A stretch of DNA of 63,459 nt, from NCBI RefSeq assembly GCF_011742145.1, contig NZ_JAAQQU010000055.1, forward strand, positions 1 through 63,459, written 5' to 3'. Positions 43,175 through 52,528 of the stretch are shown here, piece by piece; the first letter of the stretch is position 1; every line of letters begins with the position of its first letter. A program made the position numbers and the translations under genes. The notes below the pieces were generated by a model, which had not been told where the DNA came from, made no database searches, and was given only the letters and a program-made list of their open reading frames with translations. Origin of the DNA: Flavobacterium sp. J49. Its GTDB lineage: Bacteria; Bacteroidota; Bacteroidia; Flavobacteriales; Flavobacteriaceae.

Positions 43175-44932
43175 TTAATCTGCTTTTTTGATTTCGCTCT
43201 TGGGTCCGATACCATTATTGTTAAAAGCTTCTATTTGGAAATAATAAACATCGGATTTATCCAAACCGTTGAAGTAATATTCAGTTTTACCATACACCAT
43301 AATTGAACCGTATAATTTATCGGCCGATTTGCCAAAGTAAATCACATAGCCATCGGCATTGGGTTCTTGTTGCCATTTAAACCAAACGTTCCTGCGTTCA
43401 CCTTTTACTTTTGGTCCCGAGCGCAAAGGCACGAATCCCTTAACTTCATTAGGCTTTTCTCCGCTTCCTTTGCCAAAAATCCTAAAACCGCTAATCGCAA
43501 ATTTGCCCGTTGGCATTCCGATATTCTCCAGTTTTAAATAACGAGCTGAAGCCGGAGTTGACAGTTCAATATATTCGTGAGGTACATCTTTGATGCTTTT
43601 ACTTTTATCGATTAGAACGCTCCACTTTTTGCCGTCATTGGAGGTATAAATGATGTATTTGTGTCCCAACGTCGTTTCAGGTTTGCCCATAAGTTCAGCA
43701 TCTTGATCGGCATAATTAATTTGAATGGCGTTAATGGTACTTTTTTCGCCCAAATCAGTGATCAAATATTCGCCTTTGTTACCCGTTTTGGCTGACCAAT
43801 AGGTTTTGATATCTTCATCTACCGAAAGATTAGCCTGAAAACCGCCCAAAGTGGAAGAAACTTGAACGGGTTTGTTGTAATTCAACAACATCCAACCGGC
43901 AAAACTTTCACTCAAGTGCCCTTTGTTTTCCGATGGTAAAAAAGTTGGATAATCGCCGTATGCCGTGTTAGAATACAAAATATCATCTTTATCAAAACCG
44001 GCAGGCCAAATCCCTAAACGGCGTTCGAAATTGTTTTTCACACAAATACCAATAGTAGAAATATGCCAATACTGATTGTTGGCATCGGTAAATGTCGCTC
44101 CATGTCCGGCACCACGAGCAAAACCACCGGGTTTATACGAAAACGGATTGTGCGATTGGTATTCAAAAGGACCAAGTGGATGATTCCCAACGTAAACACC
44201 ATCCGCATAACCGCTGAATTCAGTTCCGGGTGCGCCGTATTGCAAATAATATTTACCGTTGTGTTTGGTCATAAATGCTCCTTCGGTAAAAGGTTGCAGA
44301 AAAGTATTGTCGTTGTGTTCCCCAAAGCGTTCCCAACCGTGTTCGTCATCATTCAAAGCCAATACCGGAATTCTTTCGCCTTCCGGTTGGAAAGTTTTGC
44401 GGTTGAGTTTCATGCCATACAGCGGATACAAATTACTCGAACCGTAATATTCATAGACTTCATCTTTTTCTTTGTCCCAAAAAATCTGCGGATCCCAAGC
44501 AGCTGCTTCTGATTTATGAATCAGCTCTTTCCACTCGCCTTTCTCCGGATTGGTACTCATCCAAAGCGGAAAATCTTTGCCGTGTGTTGAGCCTACGACC
44601 AATAAAGTATCATTGACAAAAGACAACGAAGGGGCACACAACTCGTCATAGACTTTGTGTTCGGGACGCAAGAATTTTTTGGAAATAAACTTCCAATCGG
44701 ACATGTCTTTACTGTGCCAATAACCCCATTGATTGGTCGAAAAAAGATAGTATTCGCCTTTGAAGAAAGTAATCACAGGATCGGCAGTCGCGCGATGTTT
44801 TCCTTGGGTTACAAAATTAGGAATCGGGCAATAACCGTAATCAATATTAATCGGATTGCAATACGTTTTTTGTTGGGCGATTCCATAATTTGAACTCAAT
44901 AACAGCAATAGTAAGGCAGTCCGATGTTTCAT
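43175..44932 (-). CDS. GH43-family protein with discoidin-like and FnIII-like domains
   Basis: The protein has 585 residues with a signal peptide (ALLLLLLSSNYGIAQ). The five-bladed GH43 propeller carries the three expected acids: base Asp in HRATADPVIT (around residue 50), modulating Asp in AAWDPQIFWD (around 146) and acid Glu in PFTEGAFMTKH (around 212). Residues ~340-490 look like an F5/8 C (discoidin) domain (INAIQINYADQDAELMG, SARYLKLENIGMPTGKFAIS). The last ~80 resemble a fibronectin III domain (NVWFKWQQEPNADGYVIYFG). GH43 enzymes act on arabinan, xylan or galactan side chains; the specific substrate cannot be read here. It follows GH97 by 13 bp. Confidence 0.88.
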   Translation of the reverse strand: MKHRTALLLLLLSSNYGIAQQKTYCNPINIDYGYCPIPNFVTQGKHRATADPVITFFKGEYYLFSTNQWGYWHSKDMSDWKFISKKFLRPEHKVYDELCAPSLSFVNDTLLVVGSTHGKDFPLWMSTNPEKGEWKELIHKSEAAAWDPQIFWDKEKDEVYEYYGSSNLYPLYGMKLNRKTFQPEGERIPVLALNDDEHGWERFGEHNDNTFLQPFTEGAFMTKHNGKYYLQYGAPGTEFSGYADGVYVGNHPLGPFEYQSHNPFSYKPGGFARGAGHGATFTDANNQYWHISTIGICVKNNFERRLGIWPAGFDKDDILYSNTAYGDYPTFLPSENKGHLSESFAGWMLLNYNKPVQVSSTLGGFQANLSVDEDIKTYWSAKTGNKGEYLITDLGEKSTINAIQINYADQDAELMGKPETTLGHKYIIYTSNDGKKWSVLIDKSKSIKDVPHEYIELSTPASARYLKLENIGMPTGKFAISGFRIFGKGSGEKPNEVKGFVPLRSGPKVKGERRNVWFKWQQEPNADGYVIYFGKSADKLYGSIMVYGKTEYYFNGLDKSDVYYFQIEAFNNNGIGPKSEIKKAD

Positions 44933-44945
44933 CTAAAGTGATTTT

Positions 44946-47045
44946 TTAATTAATTGGTACAAAACTAACCGCTGTTCCGCCACCGGCTGCCAAAACTAAT
45001 TTAAGCTTGGTTTTAGAAGTCACCGTCATGGTTTTGATTTCGTAGTTGATTGGGTTTTTCTCCCAATGAGCCGTTTTTCCGTCTTGGTAAATGATGGCTT
45101 TGTATTTTTTATTTGGAGAAAGAAAATCCAATTTGATTTCTGTATTTCTGGCATTTTCGTCGGTAACAGCGCCCAAAAACCAGTTTTCTGATTTCTTGTC
45201 TTTACGGGCAACCGTTAAATAATCACCGGGTTCAGCTTCTAAGTATTTACTTTCACTCCAATCGGCGGCTACGTCTTTGATAAACTGAAAAGCATCCGGA
45301 TACTTCTCGTAGTTTTCGGGTAAATCAGCGGCCATTTGCAATGGGGAATACATCGTTACATACAAAGCCAATTGTTTGGCCAAAGTAGTATGCACTTGTT
45401 CCTTTTTCGTTTTGTCGTAATAACTCATTTTGATTTCAAAAATTCCCGGAGTATAATCCATTGGTCCGCCTAATAATCGGGTGAATGGCAAAATCGTTTC
45501 GTGCATAGGCGGATTTCCGTTGCTCCATGCGTTGAATTCATTTCCTCTGGCAGCTTCTGCAGCAATATAGTTTGGATAAGTTCTGTGGTAGCCTGTAGGA
45601 CGTGAACTTTCGTGTGAGTTGACCATCATTTTGTAATCGGCAAATCTTCGGGCTACAAAATTGAAATGGTTGACCATGGTTTGACCGTCATGGAATTCGC
45701 CACGAGGTATGATTTTACCAACATAACCTGACTTGGCAGCCGGATATCCATACTTCTTCATCAATTCTAGTGCACGGTCTAAATGTCTTTCATAGTTTGC
45801 CACTGAACCTGAGGTTTCATGGTGCATAATCATTTTTACACCTTTAGATTTAGCATAAGCATTGATTTCATCCAAGTCATAATCCGGATAAGGCGTGGTA
45901 AAATCAAAAACATCTTCTTTCCAATTACCGAACCAATCTTCCCAACCTACATTCCAACCTTCGACTAAAACACCGTCAAAACCATGTTTGGCGGCAAAAT
46001 CAATATAGCGCTTGGTGTTCTCTGTGGTGGCTCCGTGTTTGCCACTGGCAATTAATTCTTTGGACTCAGTATTTTGTGCATTTTGACTTCCGGCATAATC
46101 CCAAGTGGATTTTCCAACGTGCATTTCCCACCAAACGCCAACATATTTCATCGGTTTAATCCAAGAAGTATCGGTAATTTTTGAAGGCTCATTTAGGTTT
46201 AAAATCATTTTGGAGCTTACAATTTCACGAGCATCGTCGCTTACCATAACAGTTCTCCATGGTGAAACGCAAGGTGCTTGTAAATAGGCTTTGTCACCAA
46301 TGGCGTTAGGCACCAAGTGAGAAGTCAATGCAAATGCTTTGGTATCCAAATCTAAATGCATTACCGGATAATTTACCACAGCCGCTTCAAAAATATTCAA
46401 ATACAAACCATCAGAAGTTTTCATCATTAATGGCGATTGTACTCCGTATTTGCTGAAGATTCTTTTTAAACCTATGCCGTTATTTAGGTCTAACTTTTCA
46501 GTATCAACTTCAGACAATAAGGTCTCATTGTAGGCATACTCCTGGCTGTCAAAATCACCCGGAATCCAAAATGCTTTGTGATTTCCGGTTAAGTTAAACT
46601 CTGACTTTTCATCGGATATGATAAAATAATTCAAATTGGGTTGCTTTGGAAATTCATAACGAAATGCCATTCCTTCATCATAAACCTTGAAAACGATATT
46701 TACTCTTTTTTTGGTGGTGGTTTGAGATAAGGCAACTGTCATTTGATTATAATGGTTAACTATGCTAGATTGCTCACCCAGTACAGGTTTCCAACTTTCA
46801 TTAAAAGTAAAATTTCCGATACTGTCGATTTTAAAATTGGAAGCCAAATCGGTATCGTCTTTGAGATAAATTCCCAAATGACTTTTCAAAATGACCGGTT
46901 TGGTTTTATAAGTTAAAGTATAAGACGGCCTACCGTTTTCTGTTAATTTAAAATCGAGCGTCAATTCTTTTGAAGGCGATTGTATGGTTTGTGCATTTAC
47001 GGAAAAAGCCAACAATACTAGAGCAATGGTTATGTGTTTTTTCAT
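44946..47045 (-). CDS. GH97 glycosidase (SusB-like alpha-glucosidase)
   Basis: The protein has 699 residues from the ATG at 47045, with signal peptide MKKHITIALVLLAFSVNAQ. The three GH97 parts are visible. The N-terminal beta-sandwich has SPSKELTLDFKL...GRPSYTLTYKTKPVI. The barrel has WWEMHVGKSTWDY, KHGFDGVLVEGWNVGWEDW and VKMIMHHETSGSVANYERHL. The C-terminal beta domain ends in KLVLAAGGGTAVSF. The HHETSG segment (around residue 407) has Glu where inverting alpha-glucosidases of the SusB type have a catalytic base. An alpha-glucosidase role is therefore likelier than alpha-galactosidase. It is preceded by a terminator hairpin, so it may be partly uncoupled from the SusC/D transcript. Confidence 0.9.
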   Translation of the reverse strand: MKKHITIALVLLAFSVNAQTIQSPSKELTLDFKLTENGRPSYTLTYKTKPVILKSHLGIYLKDDTDLASNFKIDSIGNFTFNESWKPVLGEQSSIVNHYNQMTVALSQTTTKKRVNIVFKVYDEGMAFRYEFPKQPNLNYFIISDEKSEFNLTGNHKAFWIPGDFDSQEYAYNETLLSEVDTEKLDLNNGIGLKRIFSKYGVQSPLMMKTSDGLYLNIFEAAVVNYPVMHLDLDTKAFALTSHLVPNAIGDKAYLQAPCVSPWRTVMVSDDAREIVSSKMILNLNEPSKITDTSWIKPMKYVGVWWEMHVGKSTWDYAGSQNAQNTESKELIASGKHGATTENTKRYIDFAAKHGFDGVLVEGWNVGWEDWFGNWKEDVFDFTTPYPDYDLDEINAYAKSKGVKMIMHHETSGSVANYERHLDRALELMKKYGYPAAKSGYVGKIIPRGEFHDGQTMVNHFNFVARRFADYKMMVNSHESSRPTGYHRTYPNYIAAEAARGNEFNAWSNGNPPMHETILPFTRLLGGPMDYTPGIFEIKMSYYDKTKKEQVHTTLAKQLALYVTMYSPLQMAADLPENYEKYPDAFQFIKDVAADWSESKYLEAEPGDYLTVARKDKKSENWFLGAVTDENARNTEIKLDFLSPNKKYKAIIYQDGKTAHWEKNPINYEIKTMTVTSKTKLKLVLAAGGGTAVSFVPIN

Positions 47046-47084
47046 GAAATATATTTTGGCTAAAGATAGCAATAAGTTGGTATA

Positions 47085-47116
47085 TAAAAAACCCTTCAGC
47101 AGCCGTCCGAAGGGTT
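47085..47116 (-). terminator. Terminator between GH3 and GH97
   Basis: An 8-bp stem (AACCCTTC, 47090-47097, with GAAGGGTT, 47109-47116) with an 11-nt loop is followed on the minus strand by TTTTTATATA. It lies 16 bp after the GH3 stop and divides PUL2 into two blocks. Confidence 0.75.
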
Positions 47117-47132
47117 AACAAACACAAAAAAA

Positions 47133-49433
47133 TTAATCAACCAAATTAAATTTTATCTTATTAGTAGTGTCAGAGTTGGTTCCTACGAACACTTCAAATT
47201 CACCCACTTCGGCTACATGTTTTAAATCAGCATTATAGAACTTTAAATCTTCTATTGATATTTCAAAAATCACCGTTTGTTTATCTCCTTTTTTAAGATT
47301 TATTTTCTGAAATCCTTTCAATTCTTTCACAGGACGTGTTACAGAACCCACCAAATCTCGAATGTACAATTGCACCACTTCTTTACCGTCAAAATTTCCG
47401 GTATTAGTGACATCAACAGAAACAGTAAGCTTTTCGTTGGCTTTTATTTGGGATGAAGAAATCGACAAATTTGAATAATCAAAAGACGTATAACTCAATC
47501 CGAAACCGAATGGGAATAAAGGTTCGTTAGCCACATCTAAATAATTGGAACGGAATTTTTCAAATTTTCCTTCTTTATTCGCTAGTGGTCTTCCCGTGTT
47601 TTTTTGATTGTAATATATTGGTATTTGCCCAACACTTCTTGGGAAAGTAGCGGTCAATTTTCCGGATGGATTTTCGTTTCCGAATAACACATCAGCTATC
47701 GCATAACCGGCTTCACTTCCGGCAAACCAAACATTCAAGATGGCCGGAACGGTTTGGCTTTCATCAGTTATCACTAAAGGACGACCATTGAATAAAACCA
47801 AGACTACCGGTTTTCCTGTTTTTAATAATTCTTTTAACAAATCTTTTTGCATTTGCGGAATTTCGAGGTTAGATCGGCTACTGGATTCTCCGCTCATCTC
47901 GGCTGATTCTCCTAAAGCTGCAATAATCACATCGGACTGATTGGCTATTTTCAAAGCTTCTGAAAACAATTCTTCATTGGTTCTGTTGTCCCTGTGCAAA
48001 GTTTTGCCAAACATCGTAGCTCTTTCTTCAAAAGCGGCATCATAATCAAGATTGCTCCCTTTAGCATATAATATTTGGGCAGAAGCACCAACCTCTGATT
48101 TGATTCCGGCCAATAGTGAAACAGAGTTTTCTTGTTTCGTGGCCACACTCCAAGTACCCGCCATATTTTCTTTGGCTTCTGCCAATGGCCCAATTACTGC
48201 GATAGTTCCCGTTTTTTTCAAGGGCAATATTTGGTTTTCATTTTTTAGTAAAACCAATGACTGAGCGGCAATTTTTCGGGCTTCACTTCTATTTGAGGAT
48301 GTAAAAATTTCTGTTTTTGCACGATTAGCATCACAGTATTTGTAGGGATCATGAAATAAACCCAAATCATATTTGGCATTCAAAATCAATCTTACGGCGT
48401 TATCAATTTGTGAGATTGATACTTTTCCTTCCTCCAAAGATTTTTTAAGCGTTGTTAAGAAACCTTCGCCAACCATATCCATTTCTACCCCGGCATTCAA
48501 GGCCAACGCTGAAACCGTTTGCAAATCACCCATGCCATGATCCGTCATTTCGTTGATTCCGGTGTAATCTGTTACAACAAAACCTTTGAAACCCCATTGT
48601 TTTCTAAGCAAATCAGTCAACAACCATTTATTTCCGGTAGCAGGAACTCCGTCTATTTCATTAAACGAAGCCATCACTGAAGCCGTTCCGGCATCGACTG
48701 CTGCTTTATAAGGTGGAAGATAGTCGTTGTACATTCTGATTTTACTCATATCAACCGTATTATAATCTCTTCCGCCTTCCGGTGCGCCATATAGTGCAAA
48801 ATGTTTAACACAGGATAAAATGGTATTGCTTTTATTTAAATCATCTCCTTGATATCCGGTTACCATCGCTTTGGCAATTTGGCTTCCCAAATACGGATCT
48901 TCTCCTGAGCCTTCAGAAACTCTTCCCCAACGAGGATCACGTGAAATATCCACCATCGGAGAAAATGTCCAATTGATTCCGTCTGCACTGGCTTCTTGTG
49001 CGGCAATTTGGGCGCTCCTTTTGATTAAATTCATATCCCAAGTGCATGACAACCCTAACGGAATTGGGAAAGTAGTTTCGTAACCGTGAATAACGTCCAT
49101 TCCGAAAAGCAATGGGATTTTTAAACGGCTTTTTTCTACAGCTACTTTTTGGACTTCTTTTATTTTTTGAACAGATTTGATATTGAACAAACCGCCAACT
49201 TTTCCTTCTTCGATTTTTTTGGCAATATTAGAACTGTTGGCTTGCCCTGTCACTATGTCTCCGGAAGTAGGTAAATTCAATTGTCCTAATTTTTCTTCGA
49301 GGGTCATTTTGGCTATTAATTCTGCAACAAATATTTCTTTAGGTGCTATCGCCACAGGTTTTCCTTTTTTTGCTTTTTGGGCAAAAGTTAAACCTGTTAA
49401 TAGTAATAAGATTATGGTAGCTTTAATTTTCAT
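47133..49433 (-). CDS. bglX: GH3 beta-glucosidase (BglX type) of PUL2
   Basis: The protein has 766 residues with signal peptide MKIKATIILLLLTGLTFAQ. The architecture is that of the PUL1 GH3: PLLFGMDVIHGYETTFPIPL, DPRWGRVSEGSGEDPYLG, KHFALYGAPEGGRDYNTVD and nucleophile Asp in FVVTDYTGINEM (around residue 286). The sandwich domain has LGESAEMSGESSSRSNLEIP, and a C-terminal FnIII-like domain with VDVTNTGNFDGKEVVQLYIR follows. It releases glucose from beta-gluco-oligosaccharides. In Bacteroides a GH3 of this architecture acts on beta-1,2-linked sophoro-oligosaccharides. The adjacent GH144-like gene makes that specificity plausible here, but it is not proven. Confidence 0.93.
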   Translation of the reverse strand: MKIKATIILLLLTGLTFAQKAKKGKPVAIAPKEIFVAELIAKMTLEEKLGQLNLPTSGDIVTGQANSSNIAKKIEEGKVGGLFNIKSVQKIKEVQKVAVEKSRLKIPLLFGMDVIHGYETTFPIPLGLSCTWDMNLIKRSAQIAAQEASADGINWTFSPMVDISRDPRWGRVSEGSGEDPYLGSQIAKAMVTGYQGDDLNKSNTILSCVKHFALYGAPEGGRDYNTVDMSKIRMYNDYLPPYKAAVDAGTASVMASFNEIDGVPATGNKWLLTDLLRKQWGFKGFVVTDYTGINEMTDHGMGDLQTVSALALNAGVEMDMVGEGFLTTLKKSLEEGKVSISQIDNAVRLILNAKYDLGLFHDPYKYCDANRAKTEIFTSSNRSEARKIAAQSLVLLKNENQILPLKKTGTIAVIGPLAEAKENMAGTWSVATKQENSVSLLAGIKSEVGASAQILYAKGSNLDYDAAFEERATMFGKTLHRDNRTNEELFSEALKIANQSDVIIAALGESAEMSGESSSRSNLEIPQMQKDLLKELLKTGKPVVLVLFNGRPLVITDESQTVPAILNVWFAGSEAGYAIADVLFGNENPSGKLTATFPRSVGQIPIYYNQKNTGRPLANKEGKFEKFRSNYLDVANEPLFPFGFGLSYTSFDYSNLSISSSQIKANEKLTVSVDVTNTGNFDGKEVVQLYIRDLVGSVTRPVKELKGFQKINLKKGDKQTVIFEISIEDLKFYNADLKHVAEVGEFEVFVGTNSDTTNKIKFNLVD

Positions 49434-49444
49434 TTTGGATTGTA

Positions 49445-50152
49445 TTATTTTTTATGCTGTTGCAACATCCACTCGTAGATGTCTTTGTTGTCGTATACTT
49501 TTGACCAACTGTCGTGATTGGCATCTTCAAAAATGGTCAATTTGATATTGGCATTGCATTCTTTTAGATTTTTATAAACCGCGGTTACTGTTTCCAAACT
49601 GACTACATCATCTTGCAAACCGTGAAACGCTCTTATTGGGATATCCTTTAGCTTACAAGCATCATCCTGTTGCATGAGATTGACAAAGCTTGCAATTGGA
49701 ACCAGCGCCGCGAAAATTTCAGGATGTGCCAATGCTAGATCCCATGCTCCCCAACCGCCCATACTTAGACCGGTTAGGTAAATTCTATTGGTGTCAATAT
49801 TATTTTCACTGCTAATTTTTTGGATCAGTTGATACAATGATTCTGCCTCCCAATTGCCGTTCTCAGCACACTGTGGTGCCAAAATATAGGCATCCAACTC
49901 ATTATTTATGATGTACTTCAGCGGACCGTGAACTTTTAATTTTTCCAGATCATTACCTCTTTCTCCTGAACCGTGTAAAAAAACAATCAGCGGTTTTTTG
50001 GCTTTACTTTTCAGAGGCTTGTGCAACAAAAAACCATAAGTGTAAGCGGTGGTTATTTGTGTAGAAAAACGTCCTGAGGTTTCCTGAGCCCGACTAAAAA
50101 AATTGAACCCTAAGGTAAATACTATTACCGAAATTTTAAAAAAACTTTTCAT
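49445..50152 (-). CDS. Exported dienelactone-hydrolase/PHB-depolymerase-like esterase
   Basis: The protein has 235 residues from the ATG at 50152; signal peptide MKSFFKISVIVFTLGFNFFS. It is an alpha/beta hydrolase: KKPLIVFLHGSGERGNDLEK (oxyanion loop), nucleophile elbow GLSMGGWGAWD (Ser around residue 129), Asp in RAFHGLQDDVV and a late His in FEDANHDSWS. Genes of this type often follow carbohydrate-active enzymes and remove acyl groups from glycans; a role in deacylating succinylated or acetylated cyclic glucan is a guess. One base separates it from the GH144-like gene and 11 bp from GH3, so it is clearly co-transcribed. Confidence 0.88.
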   Translation of the reverse strand: MKSFFKISVIVFTLGFNFFSRAQETSGRFSTQITTAYTYGFLLHKPLKSKAKKPLIVFLHGSGERGNDLEKLKVHGPLKYIINNELDAYILAPQCAENGNWEAESLYQLIQKISSENNIDTNRIYLTGLSMGGWGAWDLALAHPEIFAALVPIASFVNLMQQDDACKLKDIPIRAFHGLQDDVVSLETVTAVYKNLKECNANIKLTIFEDANHDSWSKVYDNKDIYEWMLQQHKK

Positions 50153-50153
50153 A

Positions 50154-51530
50154 TCAGAAGCCGTGTTGCGTGGAAGCAAACCCTAAGTTTTGTAATCCGG
50201 TTTTAACTTCCGGAGCTTGCATGAATAAATTCCAAAGCAATCCGGTTCTGTAATTTTCAATCATGGGTGCTATTGTTCCTTGATCGATAGCCAAATAACG
50301 TTTTGTCACCCAATCGTGATGAGGAGAAAAAGCATCATACGGACCGGCAACCCCTACATAGCGATCTCTTTTTTCGTTGTACAAGTATCTCAAAAATTTA
50401 AATGATTCCTCAGGCGTATAAGGGAACGAGGAAAGCGCCGCTGTTGGCGAAATCACGCCTACATCATTATTAGGTTGATGAGCGGAATAGCCCGTAGAAC
50501 CATCATTATTTCTGGAATAACTAGCCGTTAATCCCCAGCATTTTTCAGAATAACCGTTCCATCCTTGAGGATTTGCGATACAATATTTATTGATAATTTT
50601 AGAATGGTTTACATTAACATTCCAATAATTAGCATATTGGTCGGTCAAACCTCTGGGATCAAGTCCCAAATAAGAATAATGGGCCCAAAACAGAGGTCCG
50701 ACATTACCGTTTGCCCCATTGTGATTAAAAATCACAGGAAAACCATATTGGGAACCGCTATTGACAATTTGACCGTTTCTTGCCCATGCTTGGTGGTAAG
50801 CCACAGCCGGTACATTGTAATCCGGAGACGCAGCAGCCATCACATAGGTAACTAAACATTCGTTGTATCCTTCTAACTTAAAGTTCATTTGCCAACCATA
50901 ATTGGGTGACCAATGCCAATAGAGTGCATTTTCTCCTTTGGTATACCAATTCCACTCAACCCCTTTCCAAAGCACATCGGCTTTCTGAGCCAAAGCTTGT
51001 TCGGTTGCATTTCCGTTTTTAAAATATTCTCTAACACAAACTAATCCTTGACAAAGGAAAGCGGTTTCAACCAAATCTCCACCATTATCAAGAGTTCCGA
51101 AGGGAATTACATTACCGGTTATTCCATCCATCCAATGTGGCCATGCCCCATGAAATCGATCCGCGGTTTCTAAAAAATTTAATGCTGTAGTTAGTCGAGA
51201 AACAGCTTCTGAACGCTGTACAAAACCTCTTTCTATACCAACTAAAATAGTCATTAATCCAAAACCTGAACCGCCGGTAGTTATGATATTGGCATCATAA
51301 TTCGGATCATCAACTAAGTATCTTTCTCTGGCTAATTTAGATACGGGATGCGCCATATCCCAAAAATATTTAAAGGAATCTCTTTGAACTTTATCAAGTA
51401 ATTCGGTGTCTGTTAGTGGTGTAGGAGTAGTTGTCGGTAAAGGTGTTCCACTAGGACTTTCACTTGGTGCTGAAGAAGAACAACAACAAAACAAAAGGCC
51501 TAACAAAAAAAAGGACATGCTTTTATTCAT
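50154..51530 (-). CDS. GH144-like endo-beta-1,2-glucanase (glucoamylase-like domain), lipoprotein
   Basis: The protein has 458 residues from the ATG at 51530. A lipoprotein signal (MSFFLLGLLFCCC) is followed by SSSAPSESPSG. The rest is an (alpha/alpha)6 barrel of the glucoamylase-like/GH144 type: LLDKVQRDSFKYFWDMAHPV, TGGSGFGLMTILVGIERGFV, FHGAWPHWMDGITGNVIPFG, DNGGDLVETAFLCQGLVCVR, ALYWHWSPNYGWQMNFKLEG and SPHHDWVTKRYLAIDQGTIA. Characterised GH144 enzymes from Chitinophaga cleave beta-1,2-glucan to short sophoro-oligosaccharides. The lipid anchor suggests surface action before import by SusC. Family assignment rests on recalled motifs. Older databases call such proteins beta-glucosidase or glucoamylase. 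Confidence 0.85.
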   Translation of the reverse strand: MNKSMSFFLLGLLFCCCSSSAPSESPSGTPLPTTTPTPLTDTELLDKVQRDSFKYFWDMAHPVSKLARERYLVDDPNYDANIITTGGSGFGLMTILVGIERGFVQRSEAVSRLTTALNFLETADRFHGAWPHWMDGITGNVIPFGTLDNGGDLVETAFLCQGLVCVREYFKNGNATEQALAQKADVLWKGVEWNWYTKGENALYWHWSPNYGWQMNFKLEGYNECLVTYVMAAASPDYNVPAVAYHQAWARNGQIVNSGSQYGFPVIFNHNGANGNVGPLFWAHYSYLGLDPRGLTDQYANYWNVNVNHSKIINKYCIANPQGWNGYSEKCWGLTASYSRNNDGSTGYSAHQPNNDVGVISPTAALSSFPYTPEESFKFLRYLYNEKRDRYVGVAGPYDAFSPHHDWVTKRYLAIDQGTIAPMIENYRTGLLWNLFMQAPEVKTGLQNLGFASTQHGF

Positions 51531-51545
51531 ATTTTGATTTTTTAA

Positions 51546-51578
51546 AATATACACCCGGCTTTAAACCAGGTGTATATT
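51546..51578 (-). terminator. Intercistronic hairpin between the LamG lipoprotein and GH144
   Basis: A perfect 10-bp stem (AATATACACC, 51546-51555, with GGTGTATATT, 51569-51578) encloses a 13-nt loop that contains a further GG/CC pair. The T-run after it on the minus strand is short. It separates the SusC/D-lipoprotein block from the enzyme block, as in PUL1. Confidence 0.55.
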
Positions 51579-51605
51579 ATGTAGGGCATAAATAATCTTA
51601 TAAGG

Positions 51606-52511
51606 TTATCTGTTATCGTTCTCTAAAAGATATAAAGAACGTACATCAGTATCGGACAAGGCTTTGTCATAAATTCTGAATTCGTCAAGCAAACCTGAAT
51701 AATGCAACATCCAACCATCAGCGGCACCCCAAGGTGAACCTAAATGTTGTTGAAATCCTCCTATCACAAATTTTGATACATCTGAATTGGCTAAATCGCC
51801 GTAAGGCACACCGCCTGCAGCTGGATCATTGGTATATCTTTTTGCAATTGAATTTGGTAAATTCAAGTTTTGACCATTAACATACATGCTGTAGGTAGAA
51901 GTTGCGGCATCATATGTCCATACCAAATGTTTCCAATTTCCGAACATATTGGTCAATACATTCGAACCGTCATGCACTAACCACTGCCCTGACCAAGGAA
52001 TACTAGGAGTAACATCTTTTTGCAAATGGTTTTTAATTAACATAGTATCTGCCGGACCAGTACCTTCGATTAGGGTAAAAATATTACCCCAGAAATCACT
52101 TGTTTTAGGCAACATGAATAAACATTGTGCACCACCGGTATGAGGATCGGTTTTAATCCATCCTGACACTGTAATACTTTTTAGATTGGCCAACGCCGGA
52201 GAAACAGTATTGTACCCAATGAAAGCAGTAGAAGAACCTTTATAGGCTTTACCTTTTACTCCGGTTTCATAAGTTACATCTGTCCCGACTCCGTCAGTAA
52301 TTCCCGATTTTGAATCGGCAATATTGTCTTCAAAACTACATTTAACAATCAAATTATCAGCTGCAATATCGTCTGAATTTTCATAGCCACCTATGGGCTC
52401 ATAAGGGATAGCAGCATTAGTCTCGTCGATACTATCCTGATTACAACTGATAAAAAACTGTGTCGTTAATACCGACAAACACAGGTACAGTATTTTATTT
52501 CTATTCTTCAT
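51606..52511 (-). CDS. LamG-domain surface glycan-binding lipoprotein
   Basis: The protein has 301 residues. A lipoprotein signal (LYLCLSVLTTQFFISC) is followed by NQDSIDETN. Residues ~55-295 form one LamG/concanavalin A-like jelly roll: SVTVSGWIKTD-type strand (ITVSGWIKTDPHTGGAQC), FGNWKHLVWTYDAATSTYSM, YVNGQNLNLPN and the closing GLLDEFRIYDKALSDTDVRS. No catalytic acids of the GH16 type are present. Directly after SusD, it takes the place of the SusE/F-like surface binding protein. The ligand is probably the glucan handled by PUL2. Confidence 0.88.
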   Translation of the reverse strand: MKNRNKILYLCLSVLTTQFFISCNQDSIDETNAAIPYEPIGGYENSDDIAADNLIVKCSFEDNIADSKSGITDGVGTDVTYETGVKGKAYKGSSTAFIGYNTVSPALANLKSITVSGWIKTDPHTGGAQCLFMLPKTSDFWGNIFTLIEGTGPADTMLIKNHLQKDVTPSIPWSGQWLVHDGSNVLTNMFGNWKHLVWTYDAATSTYSMYVNGQNLNLPNSIAKRYTNDPAAGGVPYGDLANSDVSKFVIGGFQQHLGSPWGAADGWMLHYSGLLDEFRIYDKALSDTDVRSLYLLENDNR

Positions 52512-52528
52512 AATTAATATTTTAATGA

